Of a stretch of DNA of 64,000 bases, positions 1 through 8,405 are shown in pieces. The translations under genes were made by a program, and so were the position numbers. Within the stretch, counting starts at the first letter, position 1, and each line of letters starts with the position of its first letter. Source of the stretch: Rugosimonospora africana. GTDB lineage: Bacteria; Actinomycetota; Actinomycetes; Mycobacteriales; Micromonosporaceae. A model generated the notes under the pieces. It searched no databases. It saw only the letters and a list, made by a program, of their open reading frames with translations, and was not told the origin of the DNA. Where the stretch lies: contig NZ_BONZ01000080.1 in assembly GCF_016862975.1 (NCBI RefSeq), forward strand, positions 1-64,000, read 5' to 3'.

Positions 1-160
1 CCTCGACGGCCGCGTTGACGGTGCGTTGCTGCTCCGGGGTGAACTGGCCCTGTCAGACGAGTCAACAAACACGACTTTGAGACAGACCGTAGTTGCTCAG
101 GTCGGACTGGGGTGGCATCATCGCCGCCATGATCGTGAGAATCGAGTCCTCCGTCCGCCG

Positions 161-1279
161 GTGAGCGTGACGACCGAGCCCGGATTGCTCGGACCCCAGA
201 ACACTCTGTTCGCACACGCTCTTCGCCTTCATCAGCAAAGTCCTGACGGCGTTCTGCCGCGCGACGGCGAGCCGTATCCCGATGACGAACTCCACCGTCG
301 GCGGCCGCGACCCCAGCCTCCAGAAGATCGGCGACTCGAGGGCGCCGACGTCGCCGCCATCCTCGACAGGCACTTCGCCAAGACCGATGCGCCACCAAGC
401 GAACTCGCCGACGCGTTCCACGACGTCCACGTACCGATCCACCGCAACGAGCACATCGCCGCCGCGGCACTGCGGGCCGACCGGCAGCGAGTGCGGCAAA
501 CCGGCCGGTGGCTGGTACGGCACAGTACGGACCGCTGCGCCGCGACCGTCGGGCTGGCGCTGTTGGTCACAGACTGGGCCGAGGAAGACATTGCGCTGAT
601 CCAAACTATCGGCCTGTTGTCGAACCGGTTTGGGCCGTTGGCCGCGGAGGCGCTGCAACGCCGCCGCGGAGGCGAATCGGCGCTGCTGTGGCTAGCCCAA
701 CGCGTCGCTGGCTGGGGCCGGGTCTACGTCGTCGAGGCGCTGTGCCACCACTGGATGTACGCCTCCCGCGGGTGGTTGCTGCGCCACGCCTGTGATGGCG
801 ACTTCCTCAACGGCTACTTCGCCGGGCGGGTCGCTACCGCCGCTCACCTGCGCGAAGCGATCACAGGTGCCGAGGTTGACGATGACCTGATCGATCACAC
901 CGGCCGACTCCTGAAGATCATGGCCAACTGCGGTGGCATGGGTATGACCCTCGAGCACTATCCACCGGCACCCATCGTCCTGGCTGCACACGCGGCTCAC
1001 CTTGCCCGGCAGGTCCCCACGGTGAACCGGTACGTCAACGCCGCGATCATCGCCGACCACCTGACGGACAAGCCCTCACGCCGATGCGGGTGCACCACCG
1101 AGCAGCGTGACCGCATCGTGCAGCAGTACCTCACGGTGCTCGACCGGCCCGACTGGTGCGACACGGTCCGCGCGGGTCTCGACTCGACCAACGACTACTT
1201 CGTCTGGTTCGCCGGCAACGTGGCGACGCGACTGCACCTTCGCGCGTTCGCTGACCTGAAGGGAGGTGATGATCGATGA
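161..1279 (+). CDS. Unknown helical protein coupled to ankyrin gene
   Basis: I do not recognise this family. The open frame runs from position 26, but the stretch before the GTG at 161 reads as low-complexity Arg-rich sequence, so 161 is preferred (372 aa); no convincing ribosome-binding site decides it. From about residue 70 the sequence looks mostly alpha-helical, with repeated Ala/Leu/Arg-rich helices such as LLWLAQRVAGWGR that could be HEAT-like, and a short Cys pair (RRCGC) near the C-terminus. There is no signal peptide or clear membrane span, so it is probably cytoplasmic. Its stop overlaps the start of the ankyrin gene (ATGA), which implies co-translation and probably a shared function. 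The function is unknown; only the coding assignment and the coupling are supported. Confidence 0.6.
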   Translation: MSVTTEPGLLGPQNTLFAHALRLHQQSPDGVLPRDGEPYPDDELHRRRPRPQPPEDRRLEGADVAAILDRHFAKTDAPPSELADAFHDVHVPIHRNEHIAAAALRADRQRVRQTGRWLVRHSTDRCAATVGLALLVTDWAEEDIALIQTIGLLSNRFGPLAAEALQRRRGGESALLWLAQRVAGWGRVYVVEALCHHWMYASRGWLLRHACDGDFLNGYFAGRVATAAHLREAITGAEVDDDLIDHTGRLLKIMANCGGMGMTLEHYPPAPIVLAAHAAHLARQVPTVNRYVNAAIIADHLTDKPSRRCGCTTEQRDRIVQQYLTVLDRPDWCDTVRAGLDSTNDYFVWFAGNVATRLHLRAFADLKGGDDR

Positions 1280-2457
1280 ACCATGCTGTCGATCAGCAAC
1301 TCATCGAGGCGGTGCAGACCGGTGACGAGGTGGCCGTCGTGCAGGCGCTCACTGACGGGGCGGACCCGAATGCTGCGGCGAGCCGGTACCGGGGGTCGGT
1401 GCTCATCGAGGCAGCGCGCAGCGGCAAGCTGGGAATCGTCGGTCTGCTGGTGGACGCCGGCGCCCGTATCGGACCCTTCGGTTACTTTCACGTGACGCCG
1501 CTGCGCGTCGCTGTGCTCGAAGCACATACGGGCGTGGTGCAGTATTTCATCGCCCAGGGGGCACTCCAGGCGGAGCCCACGACAAGGACGAGCGTCTTGA
1601 CGGAAGCCGTGTCCTACACGCGGCACCGTCCTCGACCGGCGGCCCTTGCCACGCTGCGGGTGCTGCTGGAAGCGGGGGCAACACCACACCCAGGCGAGGA
1701 GGCGCCTCTGATCACCGCAGTCATGCGATCCGTCGCACCTGTGGTCCTGCGTCTTCTCCTGATGAGCGGCGCGAACGTCAACCAGCGGCGCTCCGATGGC
1801 ACGCCGGCGCTCGTCATCGCCGCCCGTCGAGGAGATCATGCTGCGGTGGACGTGCTCCTGCAGGCGGGCGCCGAGGTAGACATTCCCGACCCGCAGGGAC
1901 GGACCGCGTTGATGCACGCGATCGAGCGCAACGAACAACCGGTCATCGCCGCCCTGCTGTTGGCTGGCGCCGCTATCGACACGGTCAGCACCGATGGCAT
2001 GACCGCCCTGGAACTGGCGCGCGGCTGGCAGCACCAGAACGTCCAGTTCATGCTGGGCGAACACCACGCCGGCCTGGACGACGTGCCAATCATCCGCACC
2101 GTCGTCCGGATCACTCCGACCGGTGTCCGGCTCACGAGTGACCCGCGGATGCTGCGCTTGTTGGCCAGCGTCATTGACATCGTTCTGGACGACCTCGGCG
2201 ACGACGAGTGGGCAACTCGGACGGGCGTCGACGCCGATACACCACGGACCGTGGCCCTGCGGCTACGCAACCAGCTCGTGCAGGCGGACAACGCATCGTG
2301 GCAACAGTTGGATGTCACCGCAGGCGAACTCGCTGCCACACGCTCGGCGTTGGTCGAGCTCGCCTACGGCACCACACGCGTCCCGCCCACCGGTACCAGC
2401 AGGCTGGAGGTCGTCGACCTGCTTGAGGAACTCAACCGGCAGCTCGGGCAGTGGTAG
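1276..2457 (+). CDS. Ankyrin-repeat protein
   Basis: This 393-aa protein has about seven ankyrin-like repeats in residues 1-258, recognisable by units such as LIEAARSGKLGIVGLLVDAG, ALVIAARRGDHAAVDVLLQAG and ALMHAIERNEQPVIAALLLAG. The last 130 residues form a separate helical domain I cannot name. Ankyrin repeats bind proteins; nothing here suggests catalysis. A strong GGGAGGTGAT site at 1261-1270, inside the upstream gene, decides the ATG at 1276, and the genes overlap by ATGA. No signal peptide is seen. The coupled upstream protein is the obvious candidate partner. Confidence 0.88.
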   Translation: MNHAVDQQLIEAVQTGDEVAVVQALTDGADPNAAASRYRGSVLIEAARSGKLGIVGLLVDAGARIGPFGYFHVTPLRVAVLEAHTGVVQYFIAQGALQAEPTTRTSVLTEAVSYTRHRPRPAALATLRVLLEAGATPHPGEEAPLITAVMRSVAPVVLRLLLMSGANVNQRRSDGTPALVIAARRGDHAAVDVLLQAGAEVDIPDPQGRTALMHAIERNEQPVIAALLLAGAAIDTVSTDGMTALELARGWQHQNVQFMLGEHHAGLDDVPIIRTVVRITPTGVRLTSDPRMLRLLASVIDIVLDDLGDDEWATRTGVDADTPRTVALRLRNQLVQADNASWQQLDVTAGELAATRSALVELAYGTTRVPPTGTSRLEVVDLLEELNRQLGQW

Positions 2458-2927
2458 GCCGGGCCAAGGCGACGTCTACGGCGATTCGGTGTCGGTGGGA
2501 GCTGAGGATCGGATCTGTAGCAAGGGCCGCTGGGACAGTCGCCGTGCCTCATCTGGCTTGACGCAGAAAGGTGAGGGTGAGGTCGATACCTTCGACCTCA
2601 CCCAGCCAGCGTTCGGTTCGGCTTGCGGTCACCGCGTAAGAAGGCCGCAGTCCAGTTCGTCGAGCCCACTGATCTTCTGTAGCAGCGGTCATCTGGCTTA
2701 CATGATCGACAGGACAGAACCTCGACGCCGAACCAGGGGATTGAACGACATCCCGACGTGGCGCCCTGCCTCGCTGCTCGTCCGCCCGGTCCGCGAAGAA
2801 CGCGGCGCAGGTCGTCCAGGCCGATCCGGCCGGTGACGTTGGCGCCGGGACATGTCCTCGGCGCGGTCTGGGCCGCAGCTCCGGCCGGAACAGGAAATCC
2901 CGATCATGGGCGTTGCCCTTCCAGTTA
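2458..2927. other. Gene-free stretch
   Basis: The 470 bases between the ankyrin gene and the lactonase operator hold no gene I can support. Short open frames exist on both strands, but none has a ribosome-binding site or recognisable protein. They may be decayed coding DNA. The promoter of the downstream lactonase operon probably lies at the right end. Confidence 0.5.
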
Positions 2928-2956
2928 GATGTCGTGTAACTTAATGACACGACATC
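2928..2956. promoter_or_regulatory. Perfect palindromic operator of the lactonase-MarR operon
   Basis: GATGTCGTGT at 2928-2937 and ACACGACATC at 2947-2956 form a perfect 10-bp inverted repeat with a 9-bp AT-rich spacer, ending 35 bp before the lactonase start. MarR dimers typically bind such elements, and a MarR-type regulator is the second gene of the operon, so autoregulation is inferred. Confidence 0.72.
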
Positions 2957-2991
2957 GATTACGACGTCGAGCCTTGAAGGAGCACGTCTTC

Positions 2992-3870
2992 ATGAACTCG
3001 GACCCGATCCGCCGCGTATCCGTGGTCAGTACCGGCACCGTCGCCATTCACCCCGAGCACGTCGGCCCGACGTGGAAGCCGCTGTACTGGTGGCTGTTCA
3101 CGTCGCGGCGGTGGACGCCGCCCCGGCCCATCAACGCCTACGTCATCGAGCACCGCGAGGGCCTCGTCCTGTTCGACACCGGCCAGGACCGCGCCTCGGT
3201 CACCGACCCGAACTACTTCCCCAAGGGGCTCAACGGGCTCGTCTACGACCGCCTCGCGAAGTTCGCCATCGAACCCCACGAAACCCTCAACGCCCGACTT
3301 CACACCCTCGGCCACGACATCGCCGACGTGCACACCGCGGTGCTGTCCCACCTACACCAGGACCACATCGGCGGTCTCCCCGAACTCGCGGGCCGCAACA
3401 CCACCATCGTCACCACCCCGGCCGAGTGGCAGGAGATGATGCGCCCCTCACCCGAACCACGGGGATTCCTGCGCTCACACATCATCCTGCCCCGGCTGCG
3501 GTGGCAGCAGATCCAGCCCGAACCGATCAACGACCCCGACCTCGGTCCCTTCACCAGCGGGCACGACCTGTTCGGCGACGGCGCCATCGTGCTGCTTCCG
3601 ACCCCCGGCCACACACCCGGATCCCTGTCCATGCTGGTACGCCGGCCCGGGCGACCGCCGCTGCTGATGGTCGGCGACCTGACCTACGACGCCCGCCTCC
3701 TCGCGGCAGGCAACATCCCCGGCGCCGGCAACCGCCGACAGATGCGCGACACCATCGGGATGGTCAACACGCTGCGACAGCGACACCCCGACCTCGTCGT
3801 CCTCGCCGCACACGACCCCAACGCCGCCAACCTCCTCGCCACCGTCCAGAACGCATCCGTACAACGATGA
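2992..3870 (+). CDS. MBL-fold lactonase-like hydrolase (AHL lactonase family)
   Basis: A 292-aa metallo-beta-lactamase-fold hydrolase. The zinc motif H120-L-H122-Q-D124-H125 is intact. A downstream PTPGHTPGS supplies the next His and VGDLTYD the bridging Asp, the pattern of N-acyl homoserine lactonases and related lactonases. The N-terminal half has the typical NAYVIEH...LVLFDTGQ strands. The open frame starts at 2929, but AAGGAG at 2977-2982 places translation at the ATG at 2992, outside the upstream palindrome. It lacks a signal peptide and so should be cytoplasmic. It overlaps the MarR gene by ATGA. The substrate could be a signalling lactone or another lactone or ester; family membership is solid, specificity is not. 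Confidence 0.85.
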   Translation: MNSDPIRRVSVVSTGTVAIHPEHVGPTWKPLYWWLFTSRRWTPPRPINAYVIEHREGLVLFDTGQDRASVTDPNYFPKGLNGLVYDRLAKFAIEPHETLNARLHTLGHDIADVHTAVLSHLHQDHIGGLPELAGRNTTIVTTPAEWQEMMRPSPEPRGFLRSHIILPRLRWQQIQPEPINDPDLGPFTSGHDLFGDGAIVLLPTPGHTPGSLSMLVRRPGRPPLLMVGDLTYDARLLAAGNIPGAGNRRQMRDTIGMVNTLRQRHPDLVVLAAHDPNAANLLATVQNASVQR

Positions 3871-4340
3871 CCCCGGCCGAGGAACTGCGATACCTGATCC
3901 TCGCGATCCAACGCGAGGGCAACCGCCTCTACGCCGCCGACCTCCGACCACTGGACCTGACACCCTCACAGGCCGAAACGCTCCGCGTGCTGGCCGATCA
4001 TCAACCGCTGAGCGTGAGCGGGCTGGGTGAGCTGCTGGTCTGCGAGACCGGCGACAACCCCAGCCGACTCGTCGACCGACTCGTCCGGACCGGGCTGATC
4101 AACCGCGAACCCGACCCGACCGACCGACGCCACGTCACCCTCACCCTCACCCCCGCCGGCAGCGAACTCGCCCGCCGGGTGGCCACCGTCGAGGAACGCC
4201 TGCACCACACCATCGAAACCCTCATCACCGGCCAACCCGTCGAACCGACCCTCGCGCTGCTGCGGACGTTGGCCAACGCCTTCCCCGCCGGCCAGGCCCT
4301 CGCCCGTCGGCGGGAACACCGCAAGGGGAGGCCATCGTGA
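3867..4340 (+). CDS. MarR-family transcriptional regulator
   Basis: A 157-aa winged-helix regulator: helical N-terminus, a recognition region around SGLGELLVCETGDNPSRLVDRLVRTGL, and the wing motif DPTDRRHVTLTLTPAG that is diagnostic for MarR. It starts at the ATG overlapping the lactonase stop (ATGA), so the two are co-translated. The likely role is ligand-responsive repression of its own operon through the palindrome at 2928-2956, with the lactonase degrading the inducer; this is inference. The only Cys visible lies in the DNA-binding region (LLVCETG), so redox sensing cannot be excluded. Confidence 0.88.
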   Translation: MTPAEELRYLILAIQREGNRLYAADLRPLDLTPSQAETLRVLADHQPLSVSGLGELLVCETGDNPSRLVDRLVRTGLINREPDPTDRRHVTLTLTPAGSELARRVATVEERLHHTIETLITGQPVEPTLALLRTLANAFPAGQALARRREHRKGRPS

Positions 4341-4422
4341 CCGGCCGGCCGCCCCGACGCGGCTGACGGTCGCGCCACACCACAACCCCGCGACCCACAA
4401 CAATCGAATCAAGGAGCGCATG

Positions 4423-4851
4423 ATGGCACGGTTCAGCAACGACCTTCTGATTCAGCGTCCCGTGGATGCGGTGTTCGCGTACCTGTCCGACCTGGAAAAC
4501 CTGCCGAGATGGAACTACGCGATCCGCCAGACTCGCCGGATAGGTACCGGCCCGATCGGCGTCGGAACAGTCTATCGACAGGTCCGCACCCTGCCCCACC
4601 CGATGGAAGAATCCCTCGAAATCACCGAGTTCGCACCCAACCGCCGCCTCGTCATACACGGCGGGTTGGGCGTGTTCGACGGCAGCCTTACATACCTGCT
4701 AGAGCCGACGAACGACGCCACCCGACTGATTAACGAGATCGAACTCACGGGCCGAGGCGCCCGAGGCGCTCTCGCAGGCATAGCAAAGCATTCCGTCAAA
4801 CAAGCCGTGGCGCAGAACCTGGAAGTATTGCGAAACCTCCTGGAGAGGTGA
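4423..4851 (+). CDS. SRPBCC (polyketide cyclase/dehydrase-like) protein
   Basis: A 142-aa protein of the START/SRPBCC helix-grip fold. The opening FSNDLLIQRPVDAVFAYLSD followed by LENLPRWN is typical of the polyketide-cyclase/dehydrase-2 group, with a later ITEFAPNRRLV strand and a C-terminal amphipathic helix. These proteins bind hydrophobic ligands in a central cavity; no catalytic residues are conserved across the family. AAGGAG at 4411-4416 has better spacing to the second ATG (4423) than to the one at 4420. It follows the MarR gene after 82 bp and probably belongs to the same unit. Confidence 0.82.
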   Translation: MARFSNDLLIQRPVDAVFAYLSDLENLPRWNYAIRQTRRIGTGPIGVGTVYRQVRTLPHPMEESLEITEFAPNRRLVIHGGLGVFDGSLTYLLEPTNDATRLINEIELTGRGARGALAGIAKHSVKQAVAQNLEVLRNLLER

Positions 4852-5136
4852 GGTGCCAGCCGGGTAGGCCAGTGCACCGCCGCCGACCCCGGGCGGGATG
4901 GGTGCGCACGTGCGTGCAAACTGCCCCACACGCTCCTCCCTCACGTGGGTGCCCTGTGATCGTCTCGGACACAAACCGCAGCTCAACGGTCGAACTGAAT
5001 CGGCCTGCAGCGGTGCGGTTTGAGGTCCTGCTCGTGCCCAAGCGCGGTCACCCAGCGGCGGGAGACCGGCACGTGGTCGGCGCGGGTGAGGTAAGCGCCA
5101 GCGTCCGGCCACGGCCGGTCCGGACACATCCGCAAT

Positions 5137-5805
5137 TCAATCGCCGAGCAGTATTGCGGCGACCGCCTCCGGGGCCTCGTGCATCGCGTCGTGTCCGGTG
5201 GGAAGGTCGTGGACCTGCCAGTCGGGATCGGCTTCGAGTCGGGCACGGAGTTCAGCGAACGGCGTCCGGTCTTCCCATCCCGAGCAGTAGACGAACTCCC
5301 GACGGGGCACGCGGCCGGCGGCGCCGGTGAGCCGGATCGTTTGCAGGAACGAGGCGAGGGGATGGGGACGGCGGCGGGGATCGCCGCCGTCCGGCGGTCG
5401 GACCGCGTAGCCGGTAGCCGCGGCGCCGGCAGCAACCACGTCCCGGAAGTACTCGTTCGCTGACGACCACCACGACTCGCCATCGCGCGGTACGAAGGCG
5501 TCGAGATGCACCAGTCGGGAGATCCGACCGTCGGCGCGATCGGCGGCGGCGGCGATCACCATCCCGGCGTAGCTGTGACCGACCAGCGTCGCGCTGGCGA
5601 TGTGGTGGCGGTCGAGGTGCCGCAACACGTCGTCGGCATGCGTGTCGAGGTTGGCGGTCGCGACCGTCGCGGTGTCGTCGTCTGGCGCCAGACCGGTCAG
5701 GGTCAGGGCGTGAACAGTATGACCAGCACGCTCCAGCAGCGGAACCACCGCCTCGAACGCCCAGGAGCCCTTCCAAGCGCCGGGCACAAGGACGAACGTC
5801 GCCAT
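5137..5805 (-). CDS. Alpha/beta hydrolase (EstC/salicylate-esterase-like)
   Basis: A 222-aa alpha/beta hydrolase on the minus strand. It has the oxyanion-loop motif LVPGAWKGSWAF at residues 6-17, the nucleophile elbow GHSYAG with Ser78, and a C-terminal LPTGHDAMHEAPEAV carrying the catalytic His. This arrangement matches the plant methylesterase-like/EstC group of small carboxylesterases. The frame is open from 5895, but GGGAG six bases before the ATG at 5805 sets the start. The 285 bp between it and the SRPBCC gene, which is convergent, hold nothing I recognise. The substrate is unknown; a small ester is expected from family precedent. Confidence 0.87.
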   Translation of the reverse strand: MATFVLVPGAWKGSWAFEAVVPLLERAGHTVHALTLTGLAPDDDTATVATANLDTHADDVLRHLDRHHIASATLVGHSYAGMVIAAAADRADGRISRLVHLDAFVPRDGESWWSSANEYFRDVVAAGAAATGYAVRPPDGGDPRRRPHPLASFLQTIRLTGAAGRVPRREFVYCSGWEDRTPFAELRARLEADPDWQVHDLPTGHDAMHEAPEAVAAILLGD

Positions 5806-6187
5806 GCGTTTCTCCCTCTCTCCAGCCGCGGCATCGAGGCACGCCGCCCCGATGACATGTGGTTCGGTCGGGCGCTGTGCGCGACCGAAGATCACCGCGT
5901 GGAGAAAGTGTCACCGGATCAAGGTGTGGCTTACTACCGTTAGAACGCCAACCAATGCCCGTTTGCCGCCAAGCTTGCCGAATCGCCGGAGTGAGGTCGG
6001 TCGTCTGGCGAGCCGTTCCGTGAGGTGCCGTCTCCGGTTGGCTGGGATCGACCCAGCCGTAGACGCGGGGGAGTGCCGGTGGGTCGATCGCGCCGGTTGG
6101 TCCTGCCTGCAGCCAGACGGTGCCGTCGTGGTTGACCTGCAACAGGACGAGGCCGATGTCGTACTTTCTCGGCGTGTGCCGCACGTT
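5806..6187. other. Degenerate sequence, possible gene fragment
   Basis: About 380 bases upstream of the hydrolase without an intact gene. On the minus strand, about 6199 down to 5945, one frame reads like real protein (for example YDIGLVLLQVNHDGTVWLQ) but lacks a start and runs into the hydrolase upstream region in the wrong context. It may be a relic of an unidentified gene whose 5' end was lost at the junction near 6190. Confidence 0.35.
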
Positions 6188-6567
6188 CAGCGCGATCCGG
6201 ATCGTCGCGGGCGGCGACTGCCTGCTCGCGCCGGGCGCTACCTCGCCGGCTGATCGCCGCCTACGCCGGCCGCGCCATGTCCCCGCCCGCCCGCACGCGC
6301 GGATCCGAACCCGAGGCCGGCCCTGGGCCAAGTCCCGCGCGCCCGCCGGTCAGCCGCGGCGCCCGCGACCTTCGCGGCCTGACCGGTCCCGAACGTGAAA
6401 CGCTGAAGCTCGTCGGTCTCGGCCTATCCAACCAGGAGATCTGCGCACGGCTGCACATCTCGATGCCGACCACCAAGACTCACATCGGTCGGCTGCTCGC
6501 CAAGCTCGGCGCGCGTGACCGCGCCCAGCTGGTGATCGTCGCCTATGAAAACGGTCTGGTCGGCTGA
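6188..6567 (+). pseudogene. Truncated, frameshifted NarL/LuxR-type response regulator
   Basis: The last ~60 residues encoded here are an intact LuxR-type helix-turn-helix: LTGPERETLKLVGLGLSNQE, then ICARLHISMPTTKTHIGRLLAKLGARDRAQ. Just upstream, in another frame, sits AIRIVAGGDCLLAPGAT, the segment that normally precedes RRLIAxYA in NarL-family regulators, and RLIAAYAGRA follows in the third frame near 6245. A frameshift therefore separates linker and HTH, and the receiver domain with its phosphorylatable Asp is missing to the left of about 6190. This is a relic; a short DNA-binding fragment could still be made from an internal start such as 6277. Confidence 0.75.
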
Positions 6568-6689
6568 CGGCCGGCGATGAACGCGGGTGCCGATGGCCGA
6601 ACTTCCGAGCCGCGACGACGCCGAGGCCGTGCGCCCCAACCGCGTGCCGTGCCTTGTAGTCTCGGGCATTGAACATTGGTGGTCGGCCA

Positions 6690-7180
6690 GCGACCCGACG
6701 CTTTTGCGGTGAGCCTTCTGATCGGCGCGTTCAGCGAGACGGGCCGGCGCGACCAGACTCGAGATACGTGATGTGGCGTCCGGTCTTGGAATCGGTGCAC
6801 TGCGCACGCAGCGGGCAGGCGGGTCCGAAGTCGGCCTTGCCGGCGTTGCGGGGTGGCCACTGACCGCACGGATCGGGATCGTGACGCCGCCCGGGCACGT
6901 GACCTGCTGGTATTGCAGGTCGATGTCGAACTGGTCTTTGGTGAACTTCTCGCCCGGCGCGTTGGGTGCTTGCGCTTTCGTCTTGACGTCGATCCCCGCC
7001 TGGGGAGTTGGTCGAGCATCTCGCCGGTGCCGTAAGCGCAGTCGCCGTAGACCGCCGCGGCGTGGGTGGCCGCGGCCTGGTCGTGGCCGGGCTCTAGCAG
7101 GTCGGCGATCAGGTCCGGGGCCGGGTCGGCGTCGCGGTGTTGCCCGCCGTCACCGCGCGGGCTGCTGGCGGTGGCGGTGG
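6690..7180 (-). pseudogene. IS1182-family transposase relic
   Basis: Read on the minus strand, three frames together give pieces of an IS1182-type DDE transposase: VTAGNT, then DADPAPDLIADLLEPGHDQA and AVYGDCAYGTGEMLDQL, then KTKAQAPNAPGEKFTKDQFD with DIDLQYQQVTCPGGVTIPIR. These match the order in intact members, but at least two frameshifts separate them, and both the N-terminal half and the C-terminal domain are absent. No terminal inverted repeats were found. It shows past insertion activity between the response-regulator relic and the next genes. Confidence 0.75.
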
Positions 7181-7224
7181 CGGCCCGACCCGTCGCAGAC
7201 GCGGTAGCGATCCGGTTGTGACGC

Positions 7225-7440
7225 GTGGATCGAACCCGCTATGCAACAGCGCCCGGCTACGTCATCGGCCACCTCGACACCGGCGACGAAGACGCCGGCG
7301 ACATCGACGTCGACGAGCCCGGTATCGCGTTGTGCAGGCTGGACTTTCTCGGCACCGCCGACGACTGGGCCTTCGCCCACTACGATCCGGCCACCGGCAC
7401 CACGTTCCGCGTGCTGGGCTCTGGCGTAAAGCTTGGTTAA
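7225..7440 (+). pseudogene. Unidentified gene fragment
   Basis: A 71-codon open frame reads ATAPGYVIGHLDTGDEDAGD and continues through GIALCRLDFLGTADDWAFAHYDPATG. It looks like genuine protein rather than a shadow frame but has no ribosome-binding site and is short. I take it as the 3' part of a gene truncated by the neighbouring transposase relic. I cannot name the family. The 220 bases after it, up to 7659, hold only a possible promoter. Confidence 0.35.
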
Positions 7441-7541
7441 ACCGGAGATCGAGTCGTCCCCGGTTGCGTATCTGTTGAGGAGTAGCCGGCGTTCCGCGCT
7501 CAGGGCTACCACCTAGGTTCAGGTCGATCTACAACTATTGA

Positions 7542-7571
7542 TTGATGTCAACCTTCAGCGCGGTCGATAGT
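7542..7571 (+). promoter_or_regulatory. Possible sigma-70-type promoter
   Basis: TTGATG, an 18-bp spacer and GATAGT lie about 90 bp before the secreted-protein gene at 7660. The match to TTGACA/TATAAT is fair, and the region is locally AT-rich. Confidence 0.3.
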
Positions 7572-7659
7572 GTGCAGACAATCGTGCGAGGTTGCTGAAG
7601 CAGACTCACCTGTGGCACGCGCAGCGATACCGCTGCTTTCGTTCGTGAGGGGATGTTGT

Positions 7660-8154
7660 ATGACATCTACGTCAGAGCAGCGGGGACAGGCAGCGCGGCC
7701 ACGTCGCCGGAAAGGCATGCGAGCGCGAGCGTTGGTGGCTGTTCCGCTCATGTCGCTACTGGGTTCGATTGCTATCACCGGGACGGCGGCGGCCGCAGCC
7801 ACGCCCACGTCGCCCCAATCCACTGCCGCTCCCCACTCGGTGCTGCCCGTCGGCGCGATCGAGGCCGGGACGGGCATGCAACCCGACACCAATCAGGTGG
7901 GTTGCTACGTCGGCGACGACTTCTGGGACATGAAGATCAGCGGGACTTGGTACTGCTGGGCCAACAACGGCTCGGTCGATATCTACCCAAAGTACTACGA
8001 CGTGTCCAGGATCTACACGCACAACAACTCGGGGACAGTCTGGTACTACAGCCCGACCGGCGGCGTCATCAGCGACAACCTCGCCGATTGGACGAACTAC
8101 GTCTTTGACGGCTACGACCTGGAGGTTACCGGGTTCACGATCACCGGTCGCTGA
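7660..8154 (+). CDS. Small secreted protein, beta/gamma-crystallin-like
   Basis: A 164-aa exported protein. Residues 1-48 form a long signal peptide: basic stretch ARPRRRKGMRAR, hydrophobic core, then TAAAAATP with likely cleavage after an AxA-type site. The mature part of about 110 residues has two Cys (VGCYVGDDFW and WYCWANNG), so one disulfide is possible, and many aromatic and Gly residues in beta-prone segments (TVWYYSPTGGVISDN). This resembles the small beta/gamma-crystallin fold of Streptomyces metalloproteinase inhibitor and killer-toxin-like proteins, but I would not assign a function. GAGGGG before the ATG at 7660 is preferred over the upstream in-frame start at 7570, which would put residues before the signal peptide. 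A hairpin follows at 8222. Confidence 0.8.
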   Translation: MTSTSEQRGQAARPRRRKGMRARALVAVPLMSLLGSIAITGTAAAAATPTSPQSTAAPHSVLPVGAIEAGTGMQPDTNQVGCYVGDDFWDMKISGTWYCWANNGSVDIYPKYYDVSRIYTHNNSGTVWYYSPTGGVISDNLADWTNYVFDGYDLEVTGFTITGR

Positions 8155-8221
8155 TCAGAGCAACACCCTGCTCCCACTGGGTTCACGACGGATGGCCACC
8201 CGCGTGATGCGGCACAACTCT

Positions 8222-8238
8222 GGCCCGGATGACGGGCC
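8222..8238 (+). terminator. Hairpin with T-rich tail
   Basis: GGCCCG, a 5-base loop and CGGGCC, followed by TGTTTCTT, about 70 bp after the secreted-protein gene. It separates that gene from the peptide cassette starting at 8406. Confidence 0.5.
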
Positions 8239-8405
8239 TGTTTCTTGAACGGTGTTTCCGGCGATCTTGTTAGTAGGTTTCAGCGGCCGGGAATCGGTCG
8301 CTGAAGGTAATAGCGAACGCGTTCAACGCTGGCTTCCAGCGCATCGCCGCGTATGCCCAGACGCGGCCTTGTGCTCGTTGGCCGCCCAGAGTGAGTGGAG
8401 GACAA

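Noticed and set aside
2700-2780. Possible tRNA-like T-loop (AGGGGATTGAACG)
   Set aside because: No acceptor stem or anticodon arm could be built around it.
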